From positions 558,001 to 622,000 of the forward strand of contig CALSPZ010000001.1 in assembly GCA_943788365.1 (NCBI GenBank): 64,000 nt of DNA. Reading direction: 5' to 3'. The translations under genes and the position numbers were made by a program. The notes below the pieces were generated by a model. That model was not told the origin of the DNA and did no database searches. It worked only from the letters and a program-made list of their open reading frames with translations. Positions 52,461 to 61,456 of this stretch are shown here, piece by piece; the first letter of the stretch is position 1, and every line of letters begins with the position of its first letter. This DNA is from CAJQGY01 sp905478015 (GTDB lineage: Bacteria > Pseudomonadota > Gammaproteobacteria > Magnimaribacterales > D2472).

Positions 52461-53512
52461 TTACTGTTGCCAGAGGGCCAAGCATTCCAAACAGCTTTTA
52501 TAAATGTTGCTATGGGAATTGCAAAAAATACGCCCCAAAAGCCAAACATACTTCCAAAGACAAAAACGGCTAAAATAATTATTACCGGATGAAGCTTCAC
52601 TGCATCTGAAAAGATTATTGGCACCAATAAATTACCATCCAAAACCTGAAGTACTAGGTACAAACTTATCAAAAGCCAAAAATCAAAGGATAATCCAAAC
52701 TGAATCAGACCAATAATAACTATTGGGACTGTTACTGCAAAAGCTCCAACATAGGGTATAACAACCGATAGGCCTACAAGGACAGATAAAAGTGCTGTGT
52801 AGTTTAGCCCTAGTGAAGAAAATATTATAGCTGCACAAACTCCTACTATAAATATTTCAAGGGTTTTACCTCTAACATAATTGCTTAATTGAACATCCAT
52901 TTCTTCCCATATTTTAAAAAGCATTTTCCTTTCTCCAGGAATAACTTTTAAAAAACCCTCAAGAATACTCTTCCTATCAAATAAGAAAAAATAAACCAAG
53001 ATTGGAAATAATAAAATATATATCAGAACAGTAATTGCGCTTTGTATTCCTGAAATAGAGCTCTTAACAATATTTTGAGTTAGCAATGAGGCCTCAGAAG
53101 ATACTGCCTGGAAGAAAGTCGTAATTTGATCAGAGGTTAATAAATCTGGATAGGAAGAAGGTATTTGAGATATAAAAATTACAAAATCATTGAGCAAGCC
53201 CGGAGTCTCTAATATCAATAATTGCAATTGAGAATACAGAATTGGAATTAACCACACCAAAAGTGCGGCACCAACAATTATAAAAATAGTAAAAGTAGCT
53301 AATAATGCCCAGAAACTATTAATACCAAAAGATTCTATTCTTTTCTGGAGGCCAACAAGAAGATAAGCAACAACTATACTTAAAAGAAATGGAGTAAGTA
53401 TTGAACCAAAATAGTTCAATAAAACTAATGATGAAATTAATAGAATCGAAAAAACAATAGTTTCATCGTTTATGAATATTTTTTTAAAAAAATTATTAAG
53501 TCTGTCTATCAT
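52457..53512 (-). CDS. perM: AI-2E/PerM family membrane protein
   Basis: A 351-residue protein with about seven to eight membrane helices of the AI-2E exporter family (PerM/YdiK/TqsA). Family marks: LTPFLLSIVVAYLLVGLQKRIE, the long central loop, VVIPYVGAFAVTVPIVIIG, and the final helices with VPIIFSDAVKLHPVIIILAV. Substrate unknown; some relatives export signals or Na+. In E. coli perM lies next to bepA, as here, though the two are divergent in this window. Confidence 0.85.
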   Translation of the reverse strand: MIDRLNNFFKKIFINDETIVFSILLISSLVLLNYFGSILTPFLLSIVVAYLLVGLQKRIESFGINSFWALLATFTIFIIVGAALLVWLIPILYSQLQLLILETPGLLNDFVIFISQIPSSYPDLLTSDQITTFFQAVSSEASLLTQNIVKSSISGIQSAITVLIYILLFPILVYFFLFDRKSILEGFLKVIPGERKMLFKIWEEMDVQLSNYVRGKTLEIFIVGVCAAIIFSSLGLNYTALLSVLVGLSVVIPYVGAFAVTVPIVIIGLIQFGLSFDFWLLISLYLVLQVLDGNLLVPIIFSDAVKLHPVIIILAVFVFGSMFGFWGVFFAIPIATFIKAVWNAWPSGNSN

Positions 53513-53659
53513 CTTTAAACTACATGTTATATTTAAAACTATTTACAATTAACCCTGTCTAAAACTGGTATATGCAAGGTTGCGTATACAATTATGACCG
53601 ATATTAATCTAAAAAGTCTATTGTTATAGATTTTCAGTAATTATAGGAAATTTAAAAAA
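53513..53659. other. Intergenic region between divergent perM and bepA
   Basis: 147 AT-rich bases that must hold both promoters. Several TATA-like hexamers are seen but none is paired with a convincing -35. No ORF, hairpin or repeat is evident. Confidence 0.5.
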
Positions 53660-55099
53660 TTGATAAAAATAAGATTTAAGTACTATTTCTTTTCAATAAT
53701 TTTTATTAGTTGCCTTAGTTTTGCTCAAAATAATAGCCAAATCAAACTTCCGGAACTTGGAGATAGGGTTTCAGGGGCTGTATCGTCTGCTCAGGAAAAA
53801 GCAATTGGTGAGGCCTTTCTAAAACAAGCTTATGCGCAAGCTCCTTTAATTAATGATTCTCTTATTCAAGAATATACAGAATTGCTAGTATTTAGGCTTT
53901 CAGAAAAAAGTAAAGTTCAAGATAGATACTTTAATGTTCTTTTAATAGATGACCCATCTTTAAATGCTTTTGCGGCCCCTGGGAGCATTATAGGGGTTAA
54001 TGGTGGACTATTTCTTGAAGCAGAAAATGAAGGTCAGTTTGCATCAGTTATGGCACATGAGCTGGCTCATTTAAGCCAAAGACACTTCGCAAGAAATGTA
54101 CTTAGATCTCAAGATTCTAGTCTTTCGTCTGCGCTTGTGTTGGTCTCTTCCATAGCAATTGCCTTAATTACCAATCAACCACAAGCAATCATAGGTGGAA
54201 GTGCTTTTATGCAACAAGAAAATCTAAGATACAGTAGGCTTTTTGAGAAAGAGGCTGATAGGGTTGGATTTACAAACCTAGTCGCGTCAGGATATGACCC
54301 ATATACGATGGGTGAAATGTTTGAGAATATGAATAGGATGAAAAGGTACTATGGTGAGGCTCCACCTGAATTTCTTTTAACACATCCAGTGACCTCATCA
54401 AGGGTTAATGATGCATTTAATGCAGCTGAAAGTATTGATGTAAGTGGGTCAAAAAAAGATAGTTTAGATTATTCATTCATTCGTTCAAGGCTAAAAGTCT
54501 ATTATGAAAAGATACCTGCATCATCCGTCAGTTATTTTAAAGATGCTTTTAAAAAATCAAACCTGCCCTCAGACCATTATGGCTTAGCTCTTGCTTTAAA
54601 TAAAAATAATGAGTTTGAAAATAGTATTTCAGTAATAAATGACTTAATTGATCGCTTTCCAAAAAACTTAATTCTCAATACAACAAGAGTTGAGATTTAT
54701 TTAAATGCAGGACTTTATCAAGAAGCAAGTAATCATGTTGATGAGTTTCTATCAATTTCTCCTGGAAATTATCCACTAACTATTACAAAGGCAAAAATTT
54801 TAAATGAGACTGGAGAATATTTTGCTGCAGAGGAGTTATTAAGAGAACAGCTTTTAAAAAGAAATGGTGATCCGTATCTTTGGCTTTTATTGTCAGATAT
54901 ACAAAGAGACGGTAAGAATGTTGTTGGGTATTATCAAAGTAAAGCTGAATATCATTTTTTGCTAGGACAATATGAAGAAGCTATTAGCCAACTAGAATTT
55001 GCTCTTCAATTAACAAAAAATAATTTTCAGGTATCAGAGAGCGTCATGACTAAAATTATAGATATAAAAAATAAAATTAATAAATCTAGAGGTCTTTAA
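53660..55099 (+). CDS. bepA: Periplasmic M48 metalloprotease/chaperone BepA
   Basis: Helps BAM assemble LptD and degrades stalled barrels. Signal peptide at 1-22 (ending SFAQ). M48 protease domain with zinc motif HELAH (133-137), the third-ligand Glu in FEKEADRVGF, and an Arg-rich lid. TPR-like helices run from about 280 to the end (479 residues). It starts at TTG 53660-53662, with AGGAAA about ten bases upstream. The 3' end overlaps the convergent transporter by 14 bases. Confidence 0.93.
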   Translation: MIKIRFKYYFFSIIFISCLSFAQNNSQIKLPELGDRVSGAVSSAQEKAIGEAFLKQAYAQAPLINDSLIQEYTELLVFRLSEKSKVQDRYFNVLLIDDPSLNAFAAPGSIIGVNGGLFLEAENEGQFASVMAHELAHLSQRHFARNVLRSQDSSLSSALVLVSSIAIALITNQPQAIIGGSAFMQQENLRYSRLFEKEADRVGFTNLVASGYDPYTMGEMFENMNRMKRYYGEAPPEFLLTHPVTSSRVNDAFNAAESIDVSGSKKDSLDYSFIRSRLKVYYEKIPASSVSYFKDAFKKSNLPSDHYGLALALNKNNEFENSISVINDLIDRFPKNLILNTTRVEIYLNAGLYQEASNHVDEFLSISPGNYPLTITKAKILNETGEYFAAEELLREQLLKRNGDPYLWLLLSDIQRDGKNVVGYYQSKAEYHFLLGQYEEAISQLEFALQLTKNNFQVSESVMTKIIDIKNKINKSRGL

Positions 55100-56354
55100 A
55101 TAACTTTTTCTTTGTAATGTTATAGCCCAGGAATGTATGAAGAATTGCAAAAGGAATTGCAACAATTGGCATATAAGTAATGGTAAGAAATATTGATTTA
55201 CCAATACCCATAAAAATACTTCCCGAGAGATCACCAAACCTTGTCATAAACGTATCTATAAAAACTGTGGTTTTGTATCTATCTTTCTTCTCAAGCTGGC
55301 TGTAAGCGATCTCTCTTGCCGGCTTGTTGAAACCGTACTCAAATACTCTAAGCAATGTTTGGCAGAAAACAACGACTGCCACAGATGGTAAAAACCCATA
55401 AAGAGAGAAGACACCTATAAACAAAATACCATAAACTACTAATATAAATTTGATTCCAAACTTTGAAATCACATAATAAGTTAAAGTTAACTGAACTAAT
55501 AAGGTGAGTGGAGAAACTATTTGCTCTATTAATGCAAATAACCTTATTCTTTCTGGAGATAATTCAGAATAGTTCTCAATAATAGGTATTGCAGCTATCC
55601 ACTGCACTGTCATTAAAAAAGTAAAAAACCAAGAATAGAGTGCTATTTTCCTTATATCGTCTTTGATTAATATATTTTTAATACTATCAATAGAGCCTCC
55701 TCCAACTTTAGACGAGAGAGCTTCAACTGAAAATATTTTTACAATATAAGCTGCAAGAGCTAGTGCTAATATCAAGAAAAATGATGCTGCGATTAAAAAT
55801 AGTGCTATCCCGGTCTCGGTAAATGAATTGGAGAGCATGCTCGATGTTTGAGAGCCAAGCATTGCACCAACTGATCCACCTGCCAGTATAAATCCATAGT
55901 ATTTTCTTGAAGAAGAGTCTCTAAATAAATTAATTACTAGCACCCAAAAAATTGAAACTGTAAAGAAAGAATATATATTGCTCCACACATAAAATATTCT
56001 TCCAAGCCACAACCTCTCAAAGGTCATTAATTCAGATAAATTTGATGAATATAAATAAAGAATTAGTAAGTTTAAAATAAAGAAAGAATAGGTGTAAAAG
56101 ATAATCCTTATGTAATTAGCTCTAGATGCAACCCATGAATAAATAGGGTTAACTAGAATCATTACTAAAGTAGTGCTGATTAGAAGAGGTATGAGCATCC
56201 CTTCTCCATAGCTCTCCACAGCAAGCTCATTTCTTAAAGGTCTTAGAACATACCAAGAAGAAAGTACAAGGTAAAATAAGAAACTTGAAAGAAAAGTCTT
56301 ATTCGTTTTTAAAGCAGATAAGAGTGAAAAGAAGTGTTTAATTTTATCCTGCAT
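55086..56354 (-). CDS. MFS-type carrier resembling NTP/NDP (Tlc) translocases
   Basis: A 422-residue protein with about 12 membrane helices. Features recall the ATP/ADP translocase (Tlc/Npt) superfamily: YVLRPLRNELAV after the first helix, the glycine-rich FILAGGSVGAMLGSQ, and a late loop FNKPAREIAYSQLEKKDRYKTTVFIDTFMTRFGD. These forms occur in free-living proteobacteria with unknown substrate; a general MFS carrier is the alternative. It begins 15 bases after the tRNA-Lys gene and may be cotranscribed with it. The 3' end overlaps convergent bepA. Confidence 0.7.
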   Translation of the reverse strand: MQDKIKHFFSLLSALKTNKTFLSSFLFYLVLSSWYVLRPLRNELAVESYGEGMLIPLLISTTLVMILVNPIYSWVASRANYIRIIFYTYSFFILNLLILYLYSSNLSELMTFERLWLGRIFYVWSNIYSFFTVSIFWVLVINLFRDSSSRKYYGFILAGGSVGAMLGSQTSSMLSNSFTETGIALFLIAASFFLILALALAAYIVKIFSVEALSSKVGGGSIDSIKNILIKDDIRKIALYSWFFTFLMTVQWIAAIPIIENYSELSPERIRLFALIEQIVSPLTLLVQLTLTYYVISKFGIKFILVVYGILFIGVFSLYGFLPSVAVVVFCQTLLRVFEYGFNKPAREIAYSQLEKKDRYKTTVFIDTFMTRFGDLSGSIFMGIGKSIFLTITYMPIVAIPFAILHTFLGYNITKKKLFKDL

Positions 56355-56369
56355 AATACTTAAATTGAG

Positions 56370-56445
56370 TGGTGGGTCGCACAGGATTCGAACCTGTGAC
56401 CAATTGGTTAAAAGCCAACTGCTCTACCAGCTGAGCTAGCGACCC
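56370..56445 (-). tRNA. tRNA-Lys (anticodon TTT)
   Basis: A 76-base cloverleaf on the minus strand, starting GGGTCGCTAGCTCAG and ending GCGACCCACCA, so CCA is encoded. The anticodon loop is CTTTTAA, which decodes AAA/AAG. The T arm contains GGTTCGAATCC. Its sequence closely resembles E. coli tRNA-Lys. It lies 26 bases after cpoB, as in Pseudomonas, where this tRNA follows the tol-pal region. Confidence 0.97.
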
Positions 56446-56471
56446 ATGATTAAGCATCATAAAAAATGTGA

Positions 56472-57122
56472 TTATTCCATATTTTTCAATAACTGCAAGG
56501 CCTGTGATGAAGCTGAGTTATTTGGGTACTCTCTAACCACAAATTTATACTTGTCAGCTGCCATCTTTAAATCATTATTTTTAACGTGTATATCCCCTAT
56601 TTTCTTATGTGCAAGCGGAACTCTGTAATGATTAGGATATAGTGATATAAGATCCAAAAAATATTTTTTGCTTAGTTCTAAATCGTTATTTATAAGAGAA
56701 ATTTCACCAAGCCAGAAGAAGGCTAGAGGTGATTTTTGATCATTATTAAAACTTTCTACAAAAAATTTAAATAATTTAAAGGCATTTTCATAATTTTGAT
56801 CTTCTAAAGATTTTGTAGCTGCTGAATAGACATCTTCCTCGCTTTGAATATCATTAACTCCTTTAAACCTAATACTACTATTTGCATTTATAGCATTACC
56901 ATTAGGTGCTTTTTCATTATCTGAACTATGATTTTCACTTATGAGCTTTTCAATTAAATGATTCTGGCTTTCAATTTTATTTCTTAACTCAGCAATTTCA
57001 ATCTCAAGTTCTTGTATTTTTAAAAATAAAATATCTGAAGCTGTGCTCTTTTCATCAGCAAAACTAATATTAGAAAAAATAACTATAATTAAAGTTAAAA
57101 AAATATTCTTCTTAGTTCTCAT
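56472..57122 (-). CDS. cpoB: Cell division coordinator CpoB (YbgF)
   Basis: Periplasmic protein that ties Tol-Pal to peptidoglycan synthesis at division. Signal peptide at 1-22 (ending SFADE), then a coiled coil (about 28-65, ILFLKIQELEIEIAELRNKI in part), an Asn/Ser-rich linker, and three TPR units (from about 95: SAATKSLEDQNYENAFKLF; AFFWLGEISLINNDLELS; VPLAHKKIGDIHVKNND). 216 residues. It is the last protein gene of the tol-pal operon. Confidence 0.93.
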   Translation of the reverse strand: MRTKKNIFLTLIIVIFSNISFADEKSTASDILFLKIQELEIEIAELRNKIESQNHLIEKLISENHSSDNEKAPNGNAINANSSIRFKGVNDIQSEEDVYSAATKSLEDQNYENAFKLFKFFVESFNNDQKSPLAFFWLGEISLINNDLELSKKYFLDLISLYPNHYRVPLAHKKIGDIHVKNNDLKMAADKYKFVVREYPNNSASSQALQLLKNME

Positions 57123-57128
57123 TATTTT

Positions 57129-57623
57129 TTAGTTGATTTCTGCCCTTCTATTTTTAGACCAACTCATTTCATTTGATCCTGATACGAGTGGATATTCTTC
57201 ACCAAAACTCTTTACAGTCATTCTTTTCTCATTAATTCCATTTAACAATAGATAATTCTTAACAGCATCGCCGCGTCTTTGGCCAAGAGCTAAATTGTAT
57301 TCACGAGTACCTCTTTCATCAGCGTGTCCAGATATGGTTATGATCATTTCTGCATTATCATTCATTGCTCTCACAACACTCTTTAGAGTCTGTATTGATT
57401 TAGTGGAAAGAGTAAATTTATCAAAATCAAAGTAGACCACCGCGTTGGTCGTAATTGGTTTTTCATCATAGGTGACTGAACTCTCTTCGGTAACAGAAAC
57501 TTCTACACTGCTAACAGTTGGATTGTAGACTGATTCTTCAATTGTATTTACTGTGCTGCAGGAAACTGCAAACATTAGAAAAAATATAAAGAAAATATTT
57601 CTATTTTTTGATTGAATATACAT
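57129..57623 (-). CDS. pal: Peptidoglycan-associated lipoprotein Pal
   Basis: Outer-membrane lipoprotein anchoring to peptidoglycan. Lipobox with C22 (FAVSCSTV). OmpA-like domain at about 60-164, with VVYFDFDKFTLS, the DAP-binding ISGHADERGTREYN and ALGQRRGDAVKNYL. It ends KNRRAEIN. 164 residues; a GGAG ribosome site precedes the ATG. Confidence 0.97.
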   Translation of the reverse strand: MYIQSKNRNIFFIFFLMFAVSCSTVNTIEESVYNPTVSSVEVSVTEESSVTYDEKPITTNAVVYFDFDKFTLSTKSIQTLKSVVRAMNDNAEMIITISGHADERGTREYNLALGQRRGDAVKNYLLLNGINEKRMTVKSFGEEYPLVSGSNEMSWSKNRRAEIN

Positions 57624-57641
57624 TATTTTTACTCCATTTAT

Positions 57642-58916
57642 TTATCTTAAAAACCCTGACCAAGATGGCTCTCGAACTTCTCCAGAGGTTGCAGGAAGTC
57701 TAAATCTGGCCCCGCTAAGTGTAACACCAGCAAGCAATCCGGTCTCATCTTCCTTTATTGCATAGACTATCACATTACCGTTGGGAGAAATACTTGGAGA
57801 TTCATCTAAACGAGATTCAGTTAATGGTCTTGAGAAATTCTCATTAAAGTATTTTAGGGCAATTTGAAATTTTTTATCAGCCCTATGAACAAATACAATA
57901 CCCTCATTAGTAGGGAGATATGAAGCTTTTGCATTATAGTTACCTTCAAAAGTTAGTCTTTTAGGTTTTGTATTAAACTTCAATAAATCTATCTCATAAA
58001 GCTGCGGTGAGCCCGACCTTCCAGAAGTAAATAATATTTTCTTACCATCTGGGGACCATGATGACTCTGTGTCTATAGAGTAATGGTTGGTTAATCTTGT
58101 TAAATTTTTATTTTTTAAATTAAGAATATATATTTCTGCATTTCCATCTTGATATAGAGTTAGAGACAGGAATTTTCCATCAGGCGAAAATGATGGAGAG
58201 CTGATTTGGTATTTATTTTCAACAGCAACCTCTCTCTTGCCAGTTGCAATGTTTTGAATAAAAACTTTTGCTGTTCCTGTTTCAAAAGACACATATGAAA
58301 TATCTTTTGAATCTGGGCTCCATGATGGAGAAATTATTGCGCTATTGCTTTTTAATAAAGTCTGTTCATTCATTCCATCAGCATCGGCCAGCATTAACCT
58401 GTAAACTTTAGAAGTCCCATCATTATCCTCACTTACATAAAGCATTTTAGTTGATGCAACTCCCTGCAATCCTGTAATTTCTTCATAAATACCGTCACTC
58501 ACATAGTGTGCTAACTGTCTTGTCTTATTTGGGATACCAAAAATTTTTGAAGATCTTATTTTCTTTTCTTTTATAGAATCAAAAATATCATATGAAACAG
58601 TAATATTCATTTTATCTTCGCTATTCACTTTGCCTTTTAAAATATAATCAACGCCTAAGAGTCTGTAGTTTCTATAATTGATTTGATCTTGATATGACTC
58701 CTCCGACAAAAGCTCATCAGAACCAAGGACCGAAAATTCTCCAGTTCTAAGGAGATCAGCTTTAATTATTTGACTAATTTTTTGAGAAATTGAGTTCTGG
58801 CCATCAAAGCTATGAATAGCAATTCTATAGGGATTATCAGAACTTTCTGTGATTTCAAGAACAAGCTCAGCGCTTGTGTTAATAGAAATTAAAAAAAGGA
58901 AAATAATTTTTTTCAT
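57642..58916 (-). CDS. tolB: Tol-Pal system protein TolB
   Basis: Periplasmic beta-propeller that binds Pal. Signal peptide at 1-16. An N-terminal alpha/beta domain (to about 150) is followed by six WD40-like blades with repeated SPSWSPDSKDISYVS-type units (SPSFSPDGKFLSLTL; ESSWSPDGKKILFTSGRSG). 424 residues, normal. The start overlaps the tolA stop by four bases. Confidence 0.97.
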   Translation of the reverse strand: MKKIIFLFLISINTSAELVLEITESSDNPYRIAIHSFDGQNSISQKISQIIKADLLRTGEFSVLGSDELLSEESYQDQINYRNYRLLGVDYILKGKVNSEDKMNITVSYDIFDSIKEKKIRSSKIFGIPNKTRQLAHYVSDGIYEEITGLQGVASTKMLYVSEDNDGTSKVYRLMLADADGMNEQTLLKSNSAIISPSWSPDSKDISYVSFETGTAKVFIQNIATGKREVAVENKYQISSPSFSPDGKFLSLTLYQDGNAEIYILNLKNKNLTRLTNHYSIDTESSWSPDGKKILFTSGRSGSPQLYEIDLLKFNTKPKRLTFEGNYNAKASYLPTNEGIVFVHRADKKFQIALKYFNENFSRPLTESRLDESPSISPNGNVIVYAIKEDETGLLAGVTLSGARFRLPATSGEVREPSWSGFLR

Positions 58917-59551
58917 GATGGATTAAAAGTTAATATTATATTTCTAAAGTTGGACTGGTATATTTTAGTATCTAATATATTAAAAAAATTAAATGTTTCA
59001 ACTCTTTGAACAGCTTTAATTGCTGAGTTGTCAAACCTTATATTCCCGCTACTTTTCACCAGAGACACTTTAAGTATTCTTCCATTTTTATTTATTTCAA
59101 TCCTGAGATCGCATATTAAACCGCTTTGAATATTCTTAGGCTTTAACCAAGCATCCTCGATTGTTTTTATTATCATTGTGCTAAATTTGTCTACAACCTT
59201 AATATTCTCACTTTTTATAATATTTTTATCTTCATCGATTAGCTTATTTATTTCTGGGGTTATATTGATGGCTGGTTGAATTTCTTGCAGCTGATTTGAT
59301 TCAAGCACAATGTTTAATGATTTACTTTTTAATTTTTTAGCTACTGGTTGGGTTTGTAATTTTGCTACATCTTTTTTTTTGGTATTTACATTTAAATCTT
59401 GTTCAAATATTAAGCTGACGTTTATTGGGTTATTTAAAATCGGTCTTATTTTTTTTTCAGCATAAAAATAACCAACTAAAAAAAGTATTAGAGATGCATG
59501 TAGAAGAAAAGAAAAGACTGAAGCAACAAGATAATTAGTTTTAATTTGCAT
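58913..59551 (-). CDS. tolA: Tol-Pal system protein TolA, short form
   Basis: Energy-transducing protein joining TolQR to TolB/Pal. The ATG at 59549-59551 is preferred (212 residues), overlapping tolR by 11 bases; a TTG at 59566 is the alternative. Membrane helix at about 8-28; a Lys-rich domain II of only about 80 residues; a TonB-like C-terminal domain from about 120 (GLICDLRIEINKNGRILKVSLVKSSG, in part, then DNSAIKAVQRV). E. coli TolA has 421 residues, so the long periplasmic helix is strongly shortened. Confidence 0.88.
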   Translation of the reverse strand: MQIKTNYLVASVFSFLLHASLILFLVGYFYAEKKIRPILNNPINVSLIFEQDLNVNTKKKDVAKLQTQPVAKKLKSKSLNIVLESNQLQEIQPAINITPEINKLIDEDKNIIKSENIKVVDKFSTMIIKTIEDAWLKPKNIQSGLICDLRIEINKNGRILKVSLVKSSGNIRFDNSAIKAVQRVETFNFFNILDTKIYQSNFRNIILTFNPS

Positions 59552-59963
59552 AGCCTGTTGTGACAATTCCTATTTTTTCAATTCCAACACTTTGAACTGC
59601 TGCCATAGCTTTAGCAACACTTTCAAAGGATACGTTTCTATCTCCCTTGAAAACAACCTCAACATCAGGATTTGCAGAAAAAATAATTAAAGATTTTCTT
59701 TTTAATTCATCTAGATTTATTGGGAGCTGTTCTTCACCAATATTAATGAAGTATTCACCCTTTTCATTTATAGATACAACAAGTGGTTCGTTCTGAATTG
59801 ACATCTTGGTAGTATCAGTTTGAGGTAAGTTAACCTCAACTCCTTGAATTAATAGCGGAGAAAGAACCATGAATATAATTAATAAGACCAACATAACATC
59901 AATGTAAGGAACTACATTAATTTCAGCATTTAATTTTTTCTTTTTACCTAACCTATATATCAT
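59541..59963 (-). CDS. tolR: Tol-Pal system protein TolR
   Basis: ExbD-like stator protein, 140 residues, one membrane helix (about 20-42). The proton-channel aspartate is D22 (VVPYIDVMLVLLIIFMV). The periplasmic domain has VEVNLPQTDT and the conserved PDVEVVFKGDRNVSFESV. It overlaps tolQ by four bases. Confidence 0.97.
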   Translation of the reverse strand: MIYRLGKKKKLNAEINVVPYIDVMLVLLIIFMVLSPLLIQGVEVNLPQTDTTKMSIQNEPLVVSINEKGEYFINIGEEQLPINLDELKRKSLIIFSANPDVEVVFKGDRNVSFESVAKAMAAVQSVGIEKIGIVTTGYAN

Positions 59964-60631
59964 TTATTTTTTAAAGTTTGCTTATAAAAAATACTAGCAA
60001 GTTCTTCAGAAAATATGATTGTTGATTGAGAGATGCTTTCAAGCTCAGAGGCAAATTTGTTATATGCCAAAACTGCAGGTATTGCAGCAAATAAACCCAT
60101 TGCTGTTGCTACCAAAGCCTCAGAAATTCCAGGAGCAACTGCGTTAATAGTTGCCTGTGTAGCGTCTGATAAACCCTGAAATGCGGTCATAATCCCCCAA
60201 ACAGTACCAAATAATCCAATATAAGGACTAACAGAGCCTACATTTGCAAGAAATGATAGATTTACATTCATCTGCTCTTCATCTGATGCTATGGCAACTC
60301 TCATTGAGCGATTAATACCTTCTAGATCTAATTCGGTAACTTGATTGCTTGATTTAAGAGTATTGAACTCATTAAATGCGCTTTTAAAAACATTTAAAGA
60401 TCCATAATTAATATTATTATCAGGAATCTCTTCATACAGCGAGTGCAAGTCCTTTCCTGACCAAAATCTTGATAAAAATTCAGAATTTATTTTCTTTATT
60501 TTTTTATAAAAATTATAGCGCTCAATTATAACTATCCAGGAAAGCACTGAGGTTAATAAGAGTACAAACATTACTGATTTCACAACCAAGCCTGCTTCTA
60601 GGAATAAATTTAATACAGAAATTTCGTTCAT
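59960..60631 (-). CDS. tolQ: Tol-Pal system protein TolQ
   Basis: ExbB/MotA-like proton channel subunit, 223 residues with three membrane helices. Conserved segments are LLTSVLSWIVIIERY, LANVGSVSPYIGLFGTVWGIMTAF, in part, and APGISEALVATAMGLFAAIPAV. It follows ybgC by nine bases. Confidence 0.97.
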   Translation of the reverse strand: MNEISVLNLFLEAGLVVKSVMFVLLLTSVLSWIVIIERYNFYKKIKKINSEFLSRFWSGKDLHSLYEEIPDNNINYGSLNVFKSAFNEFNTLKSSNQVTELDLEGINRSMRVAIASDEEQMNVNLSFLANVGSVSPYIGLFGTVWGIMTAFQGLSDATQATINAVAPGISEALVATAMGLFAAIPAVLAYNKFASELESISQSTIIFSEELASIFYKQTLKNK

Positions 60632-60640
60632 AATAATTTT

Positions 60641-61051
60641 TTAGCTAAAAAGTAATAATAAATCATTGTTAAAAGGTTTTGGTTTATTTGTTTCCAAATT
60701 TATTAAACAAACTTCAATCTCGGCTGAACATAGGATCTTATTTGATGTATTTTCTTTAGCCACTTGTGAGAAAGTTAATCTAGCATTCGAATTCTTATGC
60801 ACAGTTGAGGAAATCGTTAGAGCATCTTGAATTTTTGCAGGTGAAATGAAATTAATTTGTATTTTTCTTACTACAAATACCAGCCTTTGATTTAATAACT
60901 TTTCCTGTGAAATGCCATTGTCAATCAAAAATTCTGTTCTAGATCTCTCAAAAAATTTTAGGTAGTTTGCATGATATACAAAACCTTGGAAGTCAGTATC
61001 TTCACAATATACCTTGAGAAATAGATCTCTAGATTTGATATGTTTGCTCAT
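60641..61051 (-). CDS. ybgC: Acyl-CoA thioesterase YbgC
   Basis: Hot-dog-fold thioesterase that is the conserved first gene of tol-pal operons. The 136 residues contain VYCEDTDFQGFVYHANYLKFFERSRTEF, in part, with the catalytic Asp and the His/Asn region. Its start overlaps the end of the PDDEXK-like gene by 23 bases, so the tol-pal genes appear to be read from the aspS-yebC side. Confidence 0.95.
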   Translation of the reverse strand: MSKHIKSRDLFLKVYCEDTDFQGFVYHANYLKFFERSRTEFLIDNGISQEKLLNQRLVFVVRKIQINFISPAKIQDALTISSTVHKNSNARLTFSQVAKENTSNKILCSAEIEVCLINLETNKPKPFNNDLLLLFS

Positions 61052-61454
61052 GCAGCTCTATATCTTTTTGAAAAAGTTCTAATAAAATCTGTACAAAGTC
61101 TGGCCACAACAAATCAACAGTTATTAGATCATTTTGGATATTTGGATTGATTGTTGATGCAAGTATTCTTACTTTTATAGGCCTTCTATTGAACTTATAA
61201 ATAAGTGCTGGAATTAAATCATATCCCTCTGATGCTCTGATTACCTGATCCCACCAATCTTGAGGTGGCTCCCCTCCATCACCATATCTCTTGCATTCTA
61301 AACACCATCTTCCAAGTCTTAGATCAGGCAGTTCTTTTGTTCTGGTTTGCTCTAAAATTCTTTTAACTGGATTGTTTAAATTAAGATCTTTGACTAGCAA
61401 ATTTCCTATTTCTCTTTCAAAATTTGCACCTTTTGCTCTTGAATTAACTGGCAA
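61029..61454 (-). CDS. Predicted PDDEXK nuclease, Hjc/phage resolvase-like, at the ruvCAB position
   Basis: A 141-residue protein with the core of a small PDDEXK nuclease: E13 (KGANFEREIGNLL), D44 (ELPDLRL), and E53-x-K55 (WCLECKRYGDG), followed by WWDQVIRA and a predicted strand (LIPALIYKFNRRPIKVRI). This order resembles archaeal Hjc-type and phage Holliday-junction resolvases. It starts at TTG 61452-61454 with a strong AGGAGA six bases upstream, inside the yebC end. In related bacteria the yebC-ybgC interval holds ruvC, ruvA and ruvB. The resolvase role is inference; a general DNA-repair or restriction-like nuclease is possible. Confidence 0.7.
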   Translation of the reverse strand: MPVNSRAKGANFEREIGNLLVKDLNLNNPVKRILEQTRTKELPDLRLGRWCLECKRYGDGGEPPQDWWDQVIRASEGYDLIPALIYKFNRRPIKVRILASTINPNIQNDLITVDLLWPDFVQILLELFQKDIELHEQTYQI

Positions 61455-61456
61455 AA

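Noticed and set aside
56355..56471. Integration site (att) at tRNA-Lys
   Set aside because: tRNA-Lys near tol-pal is an island site in Pseudomonas aeruginosa, but I see no repeat of the tRNA 3' end, no integrase and no island genes next to it. XerD at 6354-7244 is the housekeeping recombinase.
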